Assembly: GCA_963573315.1 (NCBI GenBank)
Contig: OY752152.1
Location: 1,161,001 to 1,225,000, forward strand
DNA length: 64,000 nt
From: Entomortierella parvispora
Taxonomy: Eukaryota; Mortierellomycota; Mortierellomycetes; Mortierellales; Mortierellaceae
Reading direction: 5' to 3'
A program made the position numbers and the translations under genes. Under the pieces are notes generated by a model, which saw only the letters and a program-made list of their open reading frames with translations, was not told the origin of the DNA and searched no databases. Shown here one piece after another: positions 11,524 through 23,384 of the stretch (position 1 is its first letter; each line of letters starts with the position of its first letter).

Positions 11524-13722
11524 ATGGATGCCTCGCCCGTCCATCGTGTCATTTCCATTCCATTGCTTATCGATTTCATTTGTCGGCATCTCAGTCCTCG
11601 GAACATTGTACCCCTGGTTCAAGTCTCCAAGGCCTTTCACAACGCGTTTCTGCCCTATCGGTGGCATACTCTGGATAACGGCGTCATTGGACGAAAGCAA
11701 GGAAACTCTGATTTCTCTCGAGCCCCCACAGCCGAGACCCAAAGTGCGTTGGTCCGTTATGGCGCTTCTTTGACCCGACAGCTTGTCCTGCAAGTACATA
11801 GCGCTGTACTCTTGCACCTTCTCTTGCGGGAACAAGCCCATTGTGAACGGTTGCAGACGATTGAGCACGAGAGTCGATGCACTGGGTTCTTGAAACACTT
11901 TCGCCTGGCCTGGAAGGGCTACGACAATGTCCTGGACCATCCGTTGAAAAGCCACGGCCTGATGTATTGGCGACAGTGCAAACATCATTGGATCAAGGAA
12001 CTACAATCACCTTCACAAAACTTACATGGAAAGGGAGAGCAAGATGTGTTGTCATTTGTCGCCTTTGACTCGAGGTTCATGAGCCTGATGTTGGCAGAGA
12101 GGAACCGCAGCAATTTGCGGAAGCTGTGGTTGAACAGTGATGACAATCGAGCCCACTTCCTCTCTGTGCCGTTTTCCATTCGATGTGTTCAGGTGGTGTC
12201 CAGGCTGGAAAACCTACAGTCGCTTCGGCTGGGACAGATATCGGAGGTCACGTTCGTGGACATCTGGCTGCAATTACCGAGTCAACTGGAAGAACTTTTC
12301 TGGGCTACCGATCGGAAAACTGATGCATTACTCTCTGCTCCTAGCAAGGATCCGGAGAACGATTGGGCTCAATACAGAGAGTCAGTGCGAGTAGTCCTTG
12401 CGAACTACGGCATCGACGACGGTGACGGCAGGGACGATAGCAATGCATTATATCCTGATATCAAAAGAATAGGAAGAGAGGGCGACCAAACTGAAACCAT
12501 GCACGCCTTGATGATATCTACAGCTTCCAAACGTCGGCTACACACCCTGGTCCTCCAAGGTCACTTTCCGTCTCATCCACCTTGGTTATTGAACGAAATA
12601 CTGAACCACTGTCCCAACCTTCGGTCTTTCACTTTCCCAAAGATCAGGATCAGAAAGGACGACGTTGACTTGCTTTTGGAAACCTTGGATGGGCTCGATC
12701 ATCTGTCTGACCTCCACATGAGGTCGTTGATGCTCGATTCTGACGAGCAATATATACGGATTCTTGAATTGTTTACAGCGGCTGGTAGAAATCGAAAGTA
12801 TCGGCACAGCAAGAGCACCATGATGGAACGTCAACATCAGTCCTTGTCCTCGTCCGTTTTAGCGACCAGGACCCTACGCTCGCTCACCCTCCCGCGATCA
12901 AATACGTTCGGGGATGGATCGTTTGCCGCTTTGACAGCGCACTATCCGTCTTTGGAAGAGCTCCGGTATTGTACCTCTGATACGTCAATCAATCAGCAGG
13001 CGGCGGTCTTAATTTTGTTGGAAAACTGTCCTCGACTGAGGTGCTTTGCGGCCCTGAGGGAGCGTTGGATCTATGTGGGTATCACAATGAACTGGAGGGA
13101 TTTCGTTCAATCCAACGATACAACACGGATCCAACCGGAAATATCACCAGCGATGAATGCAGCGGCTGGAGACACTCCCTTACAGCAACGATCTACGATG
13201 CCCTCGGTGCACGAGAACATACAGGCGCGCTTGATATGGCCGTGCACAAAGACTCTCACCATACTGTCGCTGGCGTTGGACCTGGGCGTTTTTGATGTCA
13301 AGGATGAAGATCCTTGGTCCTCTGTGATTCAGATCAACCAAAAATTGGGCCAGTTCACGGCCCTGGAAAGTCTTGCTATACGCTGTAATAAGGGTGACAT
13401 CTGGGCGACCTCAACACCTCTGCTTCAGGGCCAACCAGGGAACAATTTGGGTGCAGTCAGCAACCAGACATATAGGGCGTATGTAGGTGCCGTTGAAATG
13501 GACTGGACTCTTGATCATGGCCTTGGATGTCTTGCTCCACTCAAGCGAATGCGTTGCTTGAACCTCACCCAAGCGAATCATCACATTGGTCGACCAGAGC
13601 TTGAATGGATGCTAGAGAATTGGCCAAATCTGGAGTCCTTGCCCGGTCTTTTCCAAGAGAAAAACACGACCTTGGATAAGAACGACAAAGAATGGATTCT
13701 TGATTATGTAAAATGTCCATAA
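11524..13722 (+). CDS. F-box / leucine-rich repeat-type protein (732 aa)
   Basis: A single-exon gene. The start at 11524 is chosen because the product then begins MDASPVHRVISIPLLIDF, directly leading into an F-box helix set (residues about 8-50: IPLLIDFICRHLSP, VQVSKAFHNAFLPYRWH). The rest is a run of degenerate leucine-rich segments such as LRSFTFPKIRI, LRSLTLPRSNTF and LESLAIRCNKGDIW, typical of the large F-box families of Mortierella-like fungi. By family rules it would be a substrate-recognition subunit of an SCF ubiquitin ligase; the target is unknown. Two further F-box genes follow within 10 kb, separated by unrelated housekeeping genes. Confidence 0.85.
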   Translation: MDASPVHRVISIPLLIDFICRHLSPRNIVPLVQVSKAFHNAFLPYRWHTLDNGVIGRKQGNSDFSRAPTAETQSALVRYGASLTRQLVLQVHSAVLLHLLLREQAHCERLQTIEHESRCTGFLKHFRLAWKGYDNVLDHPLKSHGLMYWRQCKHHWIKELQSPSQNLHGKGEQDVLSFVAFDSRFMSLMLAERNRSNLRKLWLNSDDNRAHFLSVPFSIRCVQVVSRLENLQSLRLGQISEVTFVDIWLQLPSQLEELFWATDRKTDALLSAPSKDPENDWAQYRESVRVVLANYGIDDGDGRDDSNALYPDIKRIGREGDQTETMHALMISTASKRRLHTLVLQGHFPSHPPWLLNEILNHCPNLRSFTFPKIRIRKDDVDLLLETLDGLDHLSDLHMRSLMLDSDEQYIRILELFTAAGRNRKYRHSKSTMMERQHQSLSSSVLATRTLRSLTLPRSNTFGDGSFAALTAHYPSLEELRYCTSDTSINQQAAVLILLENCPRLRCFAALRERWIYVGITMNWRDFVQSNDTTRIQPEISPAMNAAAGDTPLQQRSTMPSVHENIQARLIWPCTKTLTILSLALDLGVFDVKDEDPWSSVIQINQKLGQFTALESLAIRCNKGDIWATSTPLLQGQPGNNLGAVSNQTYRAYVGAVEMDWTLDHGLGCLAPLKRMRCLNLTQANHHIGRPELEWMLENWPNLESLPGLFQEKNTTLDKNDKEWILDYVKCP

Positions 13723-13809
13723 AGTTAATCTCAGATGCAAAAGTTGCGACGAAAGAGTTTTATTAGTGTTTTTTTTGGATCATAACGACATGCAAATTAA
13801 AGATTCACA

Positions 13810-16261
<2,452 letters not shown>

Positions 16262-17274
16262 ATGGCTGCCCTCACCCGATCCGCTCGCATGGCCTTGTCC
16301 AGCAGATCACTTCAGCAGATTCGCTTTGCCTCCACCAAGAAAGTCGCCACTTCAAAGACTTCTTCCGAGGATGACTTGGTCACTTTGCCTCGCTACAAGG
16401 AATACAACACCGGTGTCAGCCGTCTCCGTGAGCACTACCGCAACACTGTCCAGGACGACTTGATGGTGTTGACGTACAACCACAGCTTTAAGCCAAAGGC
16501 AAAGGTTCCCGAGGGCGTGCGCATCGAACTGAAGGGCAACAAACACATCAAGCCTGCTCCTAAGGCTTCCTCACCCACCGAGGTTCCAGAGTTGGTCAAG
16601 ATTGATGTCCATTGCATGATGAAGGAGGCCTTGACGAGCAAGTTCAACTTGCTCAGCGGATTCATGGCCATTCAGTCCATTACAGGAGAGATGCCTGAGC
16701 TGATCAACTCCAAGAAGGGCGTTCACCCCTGGAAGCTGCGTGCCGGTACGAGATCCTGATCAGTCTTCATTCCTTTTTTATCGTTTTATTGTTTTGCGTG
16801 TTGCCATGTACAAGTTCCAGTGCAGCAGTATTGCCATATTGCCACCGATTTTCAGTCTTCACGTTTTGCTCATACTCTCTCTACGAATTCCTCGGACACA
16901 TAGGAAACCCGATCGGCTGCAAGGTCACTTTGAAGGGAGACAAGATGTACCAGTTTTTGGACAAGTTGGTCGAGGTTGTGCTGCCAAGAATGAAGGAATG
17001 GCCAGGCTTGCCAGAATCTGCAGGAGATGCTACCGGCAACATTGGAATGGGCTTCCCTCCCTCGGCCATGTCACTATTCCCCGAGATTGAGCAGAACTTT
17101 GACATGTTCCCTCGCATGACCGGATTCGATGTCACTTTCACCACCACTGCAAGCACAAACCTGGAGGCGAGACTCTTGCTCAGCGGATTCAACATGCCCT
17201 TCCAACAAAAGAACCGCTCCGCACCCGTAACGAAAGCAGCAACCCCAGCAGCAGCAGCACCCGTATCACCATAG
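16262..17274 (+). CDS. MRPL7: Mitochondrial large-subunit ribosomal protein uL5m
   Basis: Two exons, 16262-16745 and 16904-17274, encode 284 residues. The N-terminus (MAALTRSARMALSSRSLQQI) is Arg/Ser-rich without acids, as in a mitochondrial presequence. The body matches uL5: REHYRNTVQDDL near residue 60, then KIDVHCMMKEAL, FMAIQSITGEMP and, across the splice, AGNPIGCKVTLKG. The C-terminal half holds FPEIEQNFD and GFDVTFTTTA. uL5m sits in the central protuberance of the mitoribosome and contacts 5S-like or substitute elements. The product ends in an Ala/Pro-rich tail. The leader before the ATG is CT-rich, common for highly expressed fungal genes. Confidence 0.9.
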
Positions 17275-17562
17275 AGGAACTCACGCGAGCATTGTCTCGT
17301 GTGATGATTTCTTTCAACATAGAGCACCCCCATTCATTGTCATTAAGTCTAGTAAAAAAACAGTATCCATATAGCTTTCCGCGGGAGCGCACAACCAGTG
17401 ACGCCGGTGGGGGGTCCAATGGCTGGATTTTGTCCACGTTCTTTCCGATACGTCTGTGTTGGCTGGGGCAGTGCACAACAATGTTCTTCACATTTTTTTT
17501 GTTTCCTCCCTCTCTCCTCGCTCTCTCTTTATTCATATCCTTCCATTTCATATTGCTCTTCC

Positions 17563-20049
17563 ATGCACGACAACGGTCCAATACTTCCATCTTTGGGTCG
17601 ATTCCCACTCGAGCTCAGCGAGATCTTGGATACCGTCTTCTCATTTCTAGGGCAGCAAGCACTGCAGACCGTATCGCTCGTCTCTCGACAATGGCATCTT
17701 ATTGCCCTCCGCCACCTGAATCCCTCATTCCATTGGAATGGACTTCAGTCCGCGAAAGGAGACTCTGGATACCATCAAGAGCTCGAAACAACCCGAAAAA
17801 AACTCATGGAGGCCCGTATCTTGATCTGTGGACAACAGAGTCCTCGGTACGGACGCATCCCTCAAGAACGAAAGCCAGGGGCCACAGCGGGATGGGAGGC
17901 TTCCCTTGAACTTGTCAAGGAGATTGCGCAAGAGGGCCAGCTTTGGACCCAACAATTGACCTTGCGCCTCTATCCCGATTCCTGGGACTTTGGCATCAGT
18001 TTGTTTCCAAGACTAGACGGGCCCCCTATCAGAGAAGGTATAGGTAGCCATGGCATGGGTGTGCACCTGAGAGAACTCATGATCGAGACTAATGGGAGCA
18101 ATGAATCGTTTCCTTTGCAATGGATACTGGAGAACTGCCCGAGGCTCGTCCGCTTAACTCTGAGAGCCACTCATCACGCAATCACTACTCGATTGGAGAG
18201 GTATCGACCATTGCCTTCCAGGGAAGGGCCTTGTGGACTCAAGTATTTGACGTTCGAGAACTTGACGATCGAGGCCACAGTGTTTCAAGAGTACTTTCCG
18301 CGATTGAGTAATTTGAAGGAGCTGCGCCTAATCGTTCTCCAAGGGGACCCTACCGAAGGAGACAGAGCCTTGATTTTCAGCAGGGCCACCCAGTCCTCTT
18401 TTTTTCAACATCTGGCTCAACACTGTCTGCTTCTGGAATCGCTACTTTTCAGCACCGCAGCTCGAGGTGCACAACCCTGGATAGAGCAAACGGAAGCAGA
18501 GGAGGATGGCGACAATGAAGGCGTCTATTTGATGTTATTCACAATGTTCCCGCGTGTCAGTTCCTGGGGTCTACCGTTCGATGAGCTGGCCGTGGCAGGG
18601 ATGAGGAGAGAGTCAAGGTTACGCACTCGGTTGCATTTACTCGTGGTCGAGAATCGCGTCACCACGTTGGAGATTGTCCCCGGCACCTGGCCTTTTGACG
18701 GCCAATACAGTGCCCATTTCGCCGATATTTTTGATAGAGAACGGGACGCCCGTTGTCTCTTGGATCGATTCCTTCGGGACTCGCCTCAGCTATTACATCT
18801 CAAGGCCAAAGGGGTGCCCTTCATAGGTGCGTTCAAAACTCGACTTTGGGCTTGTAGAGGGTTAAAGACCCTGTCGGTTTTGTATCGGGACCAGTACTCA
18901 ACCTACAAAACTCCATACGCTATCTATCGACTCCAAGGGGGAGAGAGTCGACGTCTTTTTGGGTACCTGAGCCGAATGTGCCCGGCACTGGAAGAACTCG
19001 AGGTCGAGATCACGGGCGAGGTCTTGGCCCTGCGGAGAGGTCTTTGTCTGTTGACTAGGATGCAATGGCTTAAACGGTTGACCATCCGGATGAACATTGA
19101 TAATTGGGATGGTTGGGATCCTCGAGTAAACACTTTGGACGAGGATGACTTTGCATGGATTCTACGATTTCCAAAGTCGTCATCATCTCCATCCTCGTCG
19201 TCGTCGTGGTCGTCGTGGTCGTCGTCACTATTACGACCACCATCGCTCTATATCTCCTCAGTCACCAAGAGCTACTTCCCGGCACGCCAGGTTCCCTTAG
19301 AGGAAGAATACAAGGACTACCAGTCAAAGAGGCTTGACGCCTGCCTCCTCAAGATCCAAAATGACGACTTTTATGACTGTGACGACAAGAAATCCCGAAC
19401 TTCTCCTCCTCTTCCTCCTCCACATCCTCCTCCCTCTTCTACAGAAAGCACTCCCACAGTTTGGGAGAAGATCAGGAGTGCAGCAATTCACGCCCTACTT
19501 CAAGGAGTCGCTGAACCTCTGGATATGATCAATGATTGGAAAAATGGTCAGAAACGACGGGCGGCTAGTACTCGAAAACTCAAGACTATAAGACAATGCC
19601 TCTATTGGACAGACTTTGATCGAAAAGCCGATGAATGGCCTGTGGTTGATGGACTGACTGAGGAATGGATCGGGAGCCTTTTAGAGGTAGAATCCCGTCT
19701 TTTGGCATTGATCGAAGGTCAAACTCAATTGCAGACAAGAATGCCTGAACAACAGCAGATTATTCTCGTAGGAAATAACGAGGATAAGAATGAACGAAAC
19801 GGAAATGAAAGATGGGGTGGAAGGGAGAAAGCCGAAAACCCACCGATTTGGAAGAAATCAGGTGCCGTAGGAGATATTGTCGTGGCAGGTCCTTGGTCTT
19901 TTATGGACGAATTGCGTATCGAGTATCGACCGACGGCGTGTTGGAGAAAAGACAAAGTCCTTCGGGAACACGTTCCAAGAGTACAAAAGATGCTGAGGCA
20001 AATGAGGCCCGACATTGAAATCGATGTCACCCATCATTCGTATAATTAG
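17563..20049 (+). CDS. F-box / leucine-rich repeat-type protein (828 aa)
   Basis: A single-exon gene. The ATG at 17563 is preferred because the product then opens with a short leader and an F-box (LGRFPLELSEILDTVFSFL, LVSRQWHLIA, residues about 10-55). The body carries leucine-rich segments (LRELMIETNG, LKYLTFENLTI, LKELRLIVLQG, LKTLSVLYRD). Near residues 540-560 a Ser/Trp run is encoded by a tandem TCG-type repeat (19180-19240), and near residue 615 a Pro-rich run follows. A C-terminal region of about 200 residues after it has no recognised fold. Expected role: SCF ubiquitin ligase adaptor of unknown target. The gene converges with the next F-box gene, 83 bp apart. Confidence 0.83.
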   Translation: MHDNGPILPSLGRFPLELSEILDTVFSFLGQQALQTVSLVSRQWHLIALRHLNPSFHWNGLQSAKGDSGYHQELETTRKKLMEARILICGQQSPRYGRIPQERKPGATAGWEASLELVKEIAQEGQLWTQQLTLRLYPDSWDFGISLFPRLDGPPIREGIGSHGMGVHLRELMIETNGSNESFPLQWILENCPRLVRLTLRATHHAITTRLERYRPLPSREGPCGLKYLTFENLTIEATVFQEYFPRLSNLKELRLIVLQGDPTEGDRALIFSRATQSSFFQHLAQHCLLLESLLFSTAARGAQPWIEQTEAEEDGDNEGVYLMLFTMFPRVSSWGLPFDELAVAGMRRESRLRTRLHLLVVENRVTTLEIVPGTWPFDGQYSAHFADIFDRERDARCLLDRFLRDSPQLLHLKAKGVPFIGAFKTRLWACRGLKTLSVLYRDQYSTYKTPYAIYRLQGGESRRLFGYLSRMCPALEELEVEITGEVLALRRGLCLLTRMQWLKRLTIRMNIDNWDGWDPRVNTLDEDDFAWILRFPKSSSSPSSSSSWSSWSSSLLRPPSLYISSVTKSYFPARQVPLEEEYKDYQSKRLDACLLKIQNDDFYDCDDKKSRTSPPLPPPHPPPSSTESTPTVWEKIRSAAIHALLQGVAEPLDMINDWKNGQKRRAASTRKLKTIRQCLYWTDFDRKADEWPVVDGLTEEWIGSLLEVESRLLALIEGQTQLQTRMPEQQQIILVGNNEDKNERNGNERWGGREKAENPPIWKKSGAVGDIVVAGPWSFMDELRIEYRPTACWRKDKVLREHVPRVQKMLRQMRPDIEIDVTHHSYN

Positions 20050-20132
20050 CTTGTATTATTGATAATAATGAACGTTGGATTTTTATTGCAGCTTTTGGAA
20101 CAGTGACGAAGAGAATGAAGAAGGACTCTGAG

Positions 20133-21698
20133 CTAGTCCTCATTCACCTCTGGTGCCGAGTTCTGCGGTCCTTTCCAGTACGTGATTCGGTTCAATTTTG
20201 GATACGTGCTCCTGATCTTGTCAAACTCACTTTCCGCCATTTTTCCCGATCTAACGAGCTGCAATTCTTCCAACGAGTCTTTACTCCACTGCTCCAAAGT
20301 CTGCAATGTCACGTTTTCAGCATCGTTCCCAATATCGATGGACAGCCTTTTGAGAGCCAGAGGAGCAAGCATGGAGAAGACCTGAGATTCAAATGTGGTT
20401 GTCACCTTTTGTACTTGTGATAATCGATGGGGTGGTTTCTTGTCCATTTTCATGTTCAAGCAAAGTCGCTCGAGTTTGGGGCAGTATCGGACTAATGTTT
20501 GGAACAGCGACTCACAGTGAGATTTAGCTGGAAGGGACATCAAGGAAAGATCCCTTAGTTGAGGGCATTGCCTGAGAAACCAAAGCAAAACCTCGCTACC
20601 CCCAAAGTCATGCAGCTTGTCCACGTAGAGCGTTATCCGTGTGAGGGAGAGCGATCGAAGAGGATATAATTCCTTGCTGTCGTGAAGGGCCTTGATAAAG
20701 CGGTCATTGTTGTGTCCAGCGCGCGTCAGGTTCGAGAAGGAGTAATGAGACTCGTGAATGCGAAACTCAACTGAGAGGAGGGATTCAGGGAGGTGCCTGA
20801 GAACCGATATCTCGTCTACGCCGGCGCTGTTGTAATATTCCAACGTGAGGTGCGCAAGATGTCGAACCTCATTGGTATGGATATTGGAAACATTGTCAAA
20901 GTAGTGGAATAGTCGAGATCGGAGATCTGGTGTGTACTGCAACAAAGGCAGATGCAGGGTCAGAAGACTAGGTGTCTTATCCAGAAGCGACCAGGCTCCC
21001 CCCAGCCATCGACTATTTGTCCGAGGTTGATCTGGAATCACCGTCAAGTTCTCTGTTCTTGCGACTCCCTCCATGGCCACGACGAGGTTGCTGCTGGTGT
21101 CTTCATCATCTTCGTCGCCTTCGTCGGCCCGCCAAGAGGCATCGCCGCTGAGTTCAGTATCCAGGTTCATATCTTCTGCAGTGGCCGCTTCAAGCGTTGC
21201 TTCGTCCTCCCCCATGGACATCATATCCTGATCTACTCCTTCCCATGCAAGGGCAATGTTGTTCCCGTCGTCATTATAAACGTTGCCACCTGCGGCCCCT
21301 TCGTCACTGTCAGCGTCGTCGCTTGCATCAACACCCAAAGAGTCCCAATCGGCCATCTTCCATTTGTCCTGTCCCAATGTAAAAATCAAAGTTTCGAGCT
21401 TTGAACACTTGAGTCGACCCATATGCACATCTTCAAAGTTGACCTTCAGCTTTCGGATCATTCCTGAATGCCGGATAATTCGGGTTCTCTCCACACCGAG
21501 GAGACTTTGAAAGAAAGGGGAGCCGTCCTTGTGGACGAGAGAAACATGCTTCCACTGGAGAAGTTCAAAGATCCCACGCCAGAGCTTACAGACCTGGGCG
21601 CAGCTCCAGATATCGTCATGAGAAAGGTTCTGGACAATAGCGTCCAGGAGTAGAGGGATCTCCACCACGGAGACACGGAAGGGTTGGGCGTAGTTCAT
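20133..21698 (-). CDS. F-box / leucine-rich repeat-type protein (521 aa)
   Basis: A single-exon gene on the minus strand. The F-box lies at residues about 11-50 (VEIPLLLDAIVQNLSHDDIW, AQVCKLWRGIFELLQWKHV). An acidic, low-complexity insert follows at about residues 125-205, rich in Asp, Glu and Gly. Leucine-rich segments resume after it: LLTLHLPLLQY, LAHLTLEYYN, LRDLSLMSLP and LERLCLNMKM. By family it would recruit substrates to an SCF ligase. It is the third F-box gene within 10 kb. The three share layout but look too different to be recent tandem copies. Confidence 0.85.
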   Translation of the reverse strand: MNYAQPFRVSVVEIPLLLDAIVQNLSHDDIWSCAQVCKLWRGIFELLQWKHVSLVHKDGSPFFQSLLGVERTRIIRHSGMIRKLKVNFEDVHMGRLKCSKLETLIFTLGQDKWKMADWDSLGVDASDDADSDEGAAGGNVYNDDGNNIALAWEGVDQDMMSMGEDEATLEAATAEDMNLDTELSGDASWRADEGDEDDEDTSSNLVVAMEGVARTENLTVIPDQPRTNSRWLGGAWSLLDKTPSLLTLHLPLLQYTPDLRSRLFHYFDNVSNIHTNEVRHLAHLTLEYYNSAGVDEISVLRHLPESLLSVEFRIHESHYSFSNLTRAGHNNDRFIKALHDSKELYPLRSLSLTRITLYVDKLHDFGGSEVLLWFLRQCPQLRDLSLMSLPAKSHCESLFQTLVRYCPKLERLCLNMKMDKKPPHRLSQVQKVTTTFESQVFSMLAPLALKRLSIDIGNDAENVTLQTLEQWSKDSLEELQLVRSGKMAESEFDKIRSTYPKLNRITYWKGPQNSAPEVNED

Positions 21699-22173
21699 TT
21701 TTTTTTCTATCTTGTTTCTTTTTAAGAGTGAAGGCTGACGCGTGTGATGTTAAAAGGATAGGACAAGTGGAAAAGGAAGGAATGAAATCAAGGAAATGAA
21801 ATGAATGAGACGTCAGTGAATGGTGAATGAATGAACGGAGGGAGGGAGATTCTTGCTTCTCATCCATCAAAACGCACGGTCGCACCAAACAAGCAAAAAT
21901 AATCCTCATCCAACAGTGCCACAAAAGACGCAATCACTCAGTGGGCAAAGCAGTGATGACTACACAGAGATGTTCTAGCCATACTGTGTCCATCTCACTC
22001 TCGTATCCTTTCGCTCCTTTCGCTCTTCGGGCGATACCAGAGCACTCCCCCCTCCACTACCAGCACTAGGGACAAAGGGCGACGCCTAGCTTTGCATGAT
22101 GTTTTGTCTGAATTTCCTGGATATATATTTGTTTTGAAAATGATGTTATGGAAGCTCTATCCTTGAATAGCTA
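21699..22173. other. Upstream region of the third F-box gene; no gene recognised
   Basis: It contains a T/A-rich block next to the F-box start and short ATGA/ATGAATG repeats at about 21780-21850. It also covers the 3' flank of the downstream minus-strand membrane protein gene. Confidence 0.55.
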
Positions 22174-22938
22174 TCAAATCTCGTCTTCGCTTTCCTCTGC
22201 CAAGAACATGGGGTCATCATCTGCGTAGACTTCGCCTCCGAGCCCCTCGATATCCAAGGACTGTGGCCGGACGTTGCTGAAGTCAATAGCGGCCACCCTT
22301 GGGTTCGCAATGAGCGAGTTCCTAGTATTTCCATTCAGAGATTACGGGTTAATAATTGCATAGATTGAGGCCAGGGCCATTCAAAGAATACAATCGCCAT
22401 CTGAAAAAAAAAAAAAGACATACTTGCGAATCATGGTGTAGAGACGCCAACATTGGACGGCATTTCGAAGAATCAAGAGTATGGTATCCAGCACCTGTTC
22501 GGCCTTGTGCCCTGACCCGCAACCTTCCAGGACCAAGATTAACGTGATGAAACAAAACACAACCAGCAAGATGTCCAGAATGTTGGATGTTGACCTCCAG
22601 TAGTTCTGTCATGGAAAAAGAAAAGAATATCAGTTGCTCAAGGTCACTATGGCGGCCTATAAAAAACGAGGCCGCCGCGCTCTCCTTTTCCTTTTACTTA
22701 CCCTGCCCAAGGCGGTCAAACGGACGGCAACTTCCGCAATCATGGTTCCATTAATGATGGACTCCAGGACGATAAAAAGAGATGAGCTTGAACAGCCCTG
22801 CTGGAACGAGAGGAATATGGACCAGACCGAGAGAATCGCCATCACCAGGTAGAGGATCATGTAGAATTTTGAGTATATAATTCGGTTGGCGAGGTTCTGA
22901 AAGACCTCACGTCTGGTCAGACTGTGAAGGCTCCTCAT
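22174..22938 (-). CDS. Four-helix membrane protein resembling a stand-alone voltage-sensor domain
   Basis: Three exons, 22938-22702, 22605-22424 and 22321-22174, encode 188 residues. Four hydrophobic helices are visible. S1: FYMILYLVMAILSVWSIFL. S2: LESIINGTMIAEVAVRL, with the acid-x-acid-Arg spacing usual for S2. S3: NILDILLVVFCFITLIL, with the Asn-x-x-Asp start usual for S3. An S4-like helix, ILLILRNAVQCWRLYTMIRK, has few and widely spaced arginines. A short acidic cytosolic tail follows, and there is no pore segment. This fits the ion-transport/voltage-sensor fold without a pore. S1 lacks the aspartate needed for proton selectivity in Hv1 channels, so a proton channel is unlikely. The function is unknown. 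An upstream exon beyond a 31-base A run (23012-23042) cannot be excluded. Confidence 0.75.
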
Positions 22939-23011
22939 GGCTGGTATAGAATCCTGTTCGCTAGGAAAGTGAATCCATAGAAGAAGCCAGCCTTTTAGAG
23001 TCGTTTCCTTC

Positions 23012-23045
<34 letters not shown>

Positions 23046-23384
23046 TAAAACACCGGCCTCATCCTGCCATGGGTCCATCAGGCGACATGAAAGCCCTGCC
23101 GTAGAATTCCATGGGACCGAGTGAGTACCTCACAATGCTGTAGTGGCTATAGTCCATGTCGAGCGGAGTTGTGGGTGATGTGTCGATAAAGAGGAGGGCG
23201 AAAGGTAGAAAGATGCAACGGCGCCAAGGGGGAGGAACCCGCACACGGTCGACTTTTTTTTTGGAACGTGACTGCTGCGCGAATGCACTCCAAGCGAGGA
23301 AACCATGTCCGTCACTCTTGTGAAACAATGAGGTGGAGAGATGGACGCATCTGTGAGAGTTAACACTATCGCACTGTATTACTA
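22939..23384. other. Spacer between two minus-strand genes
   Basis: It contains a 31-base A run at 23012-23042 and GC-rich sequence. An 89-codon open stretch (23328-23059, minus) looks mildly protein-like but has no in-frame splice to the downstream gene that I could find. Confidence 0.5.

Noticed and set aside
23059-23328. 89-codon minus-strand open frame between the membrane protein and the CRT10-like gene
   Set aside because: It ends in a stop before any usable donor, and I could not connect it in frame to the voltage-sensor-like gene.
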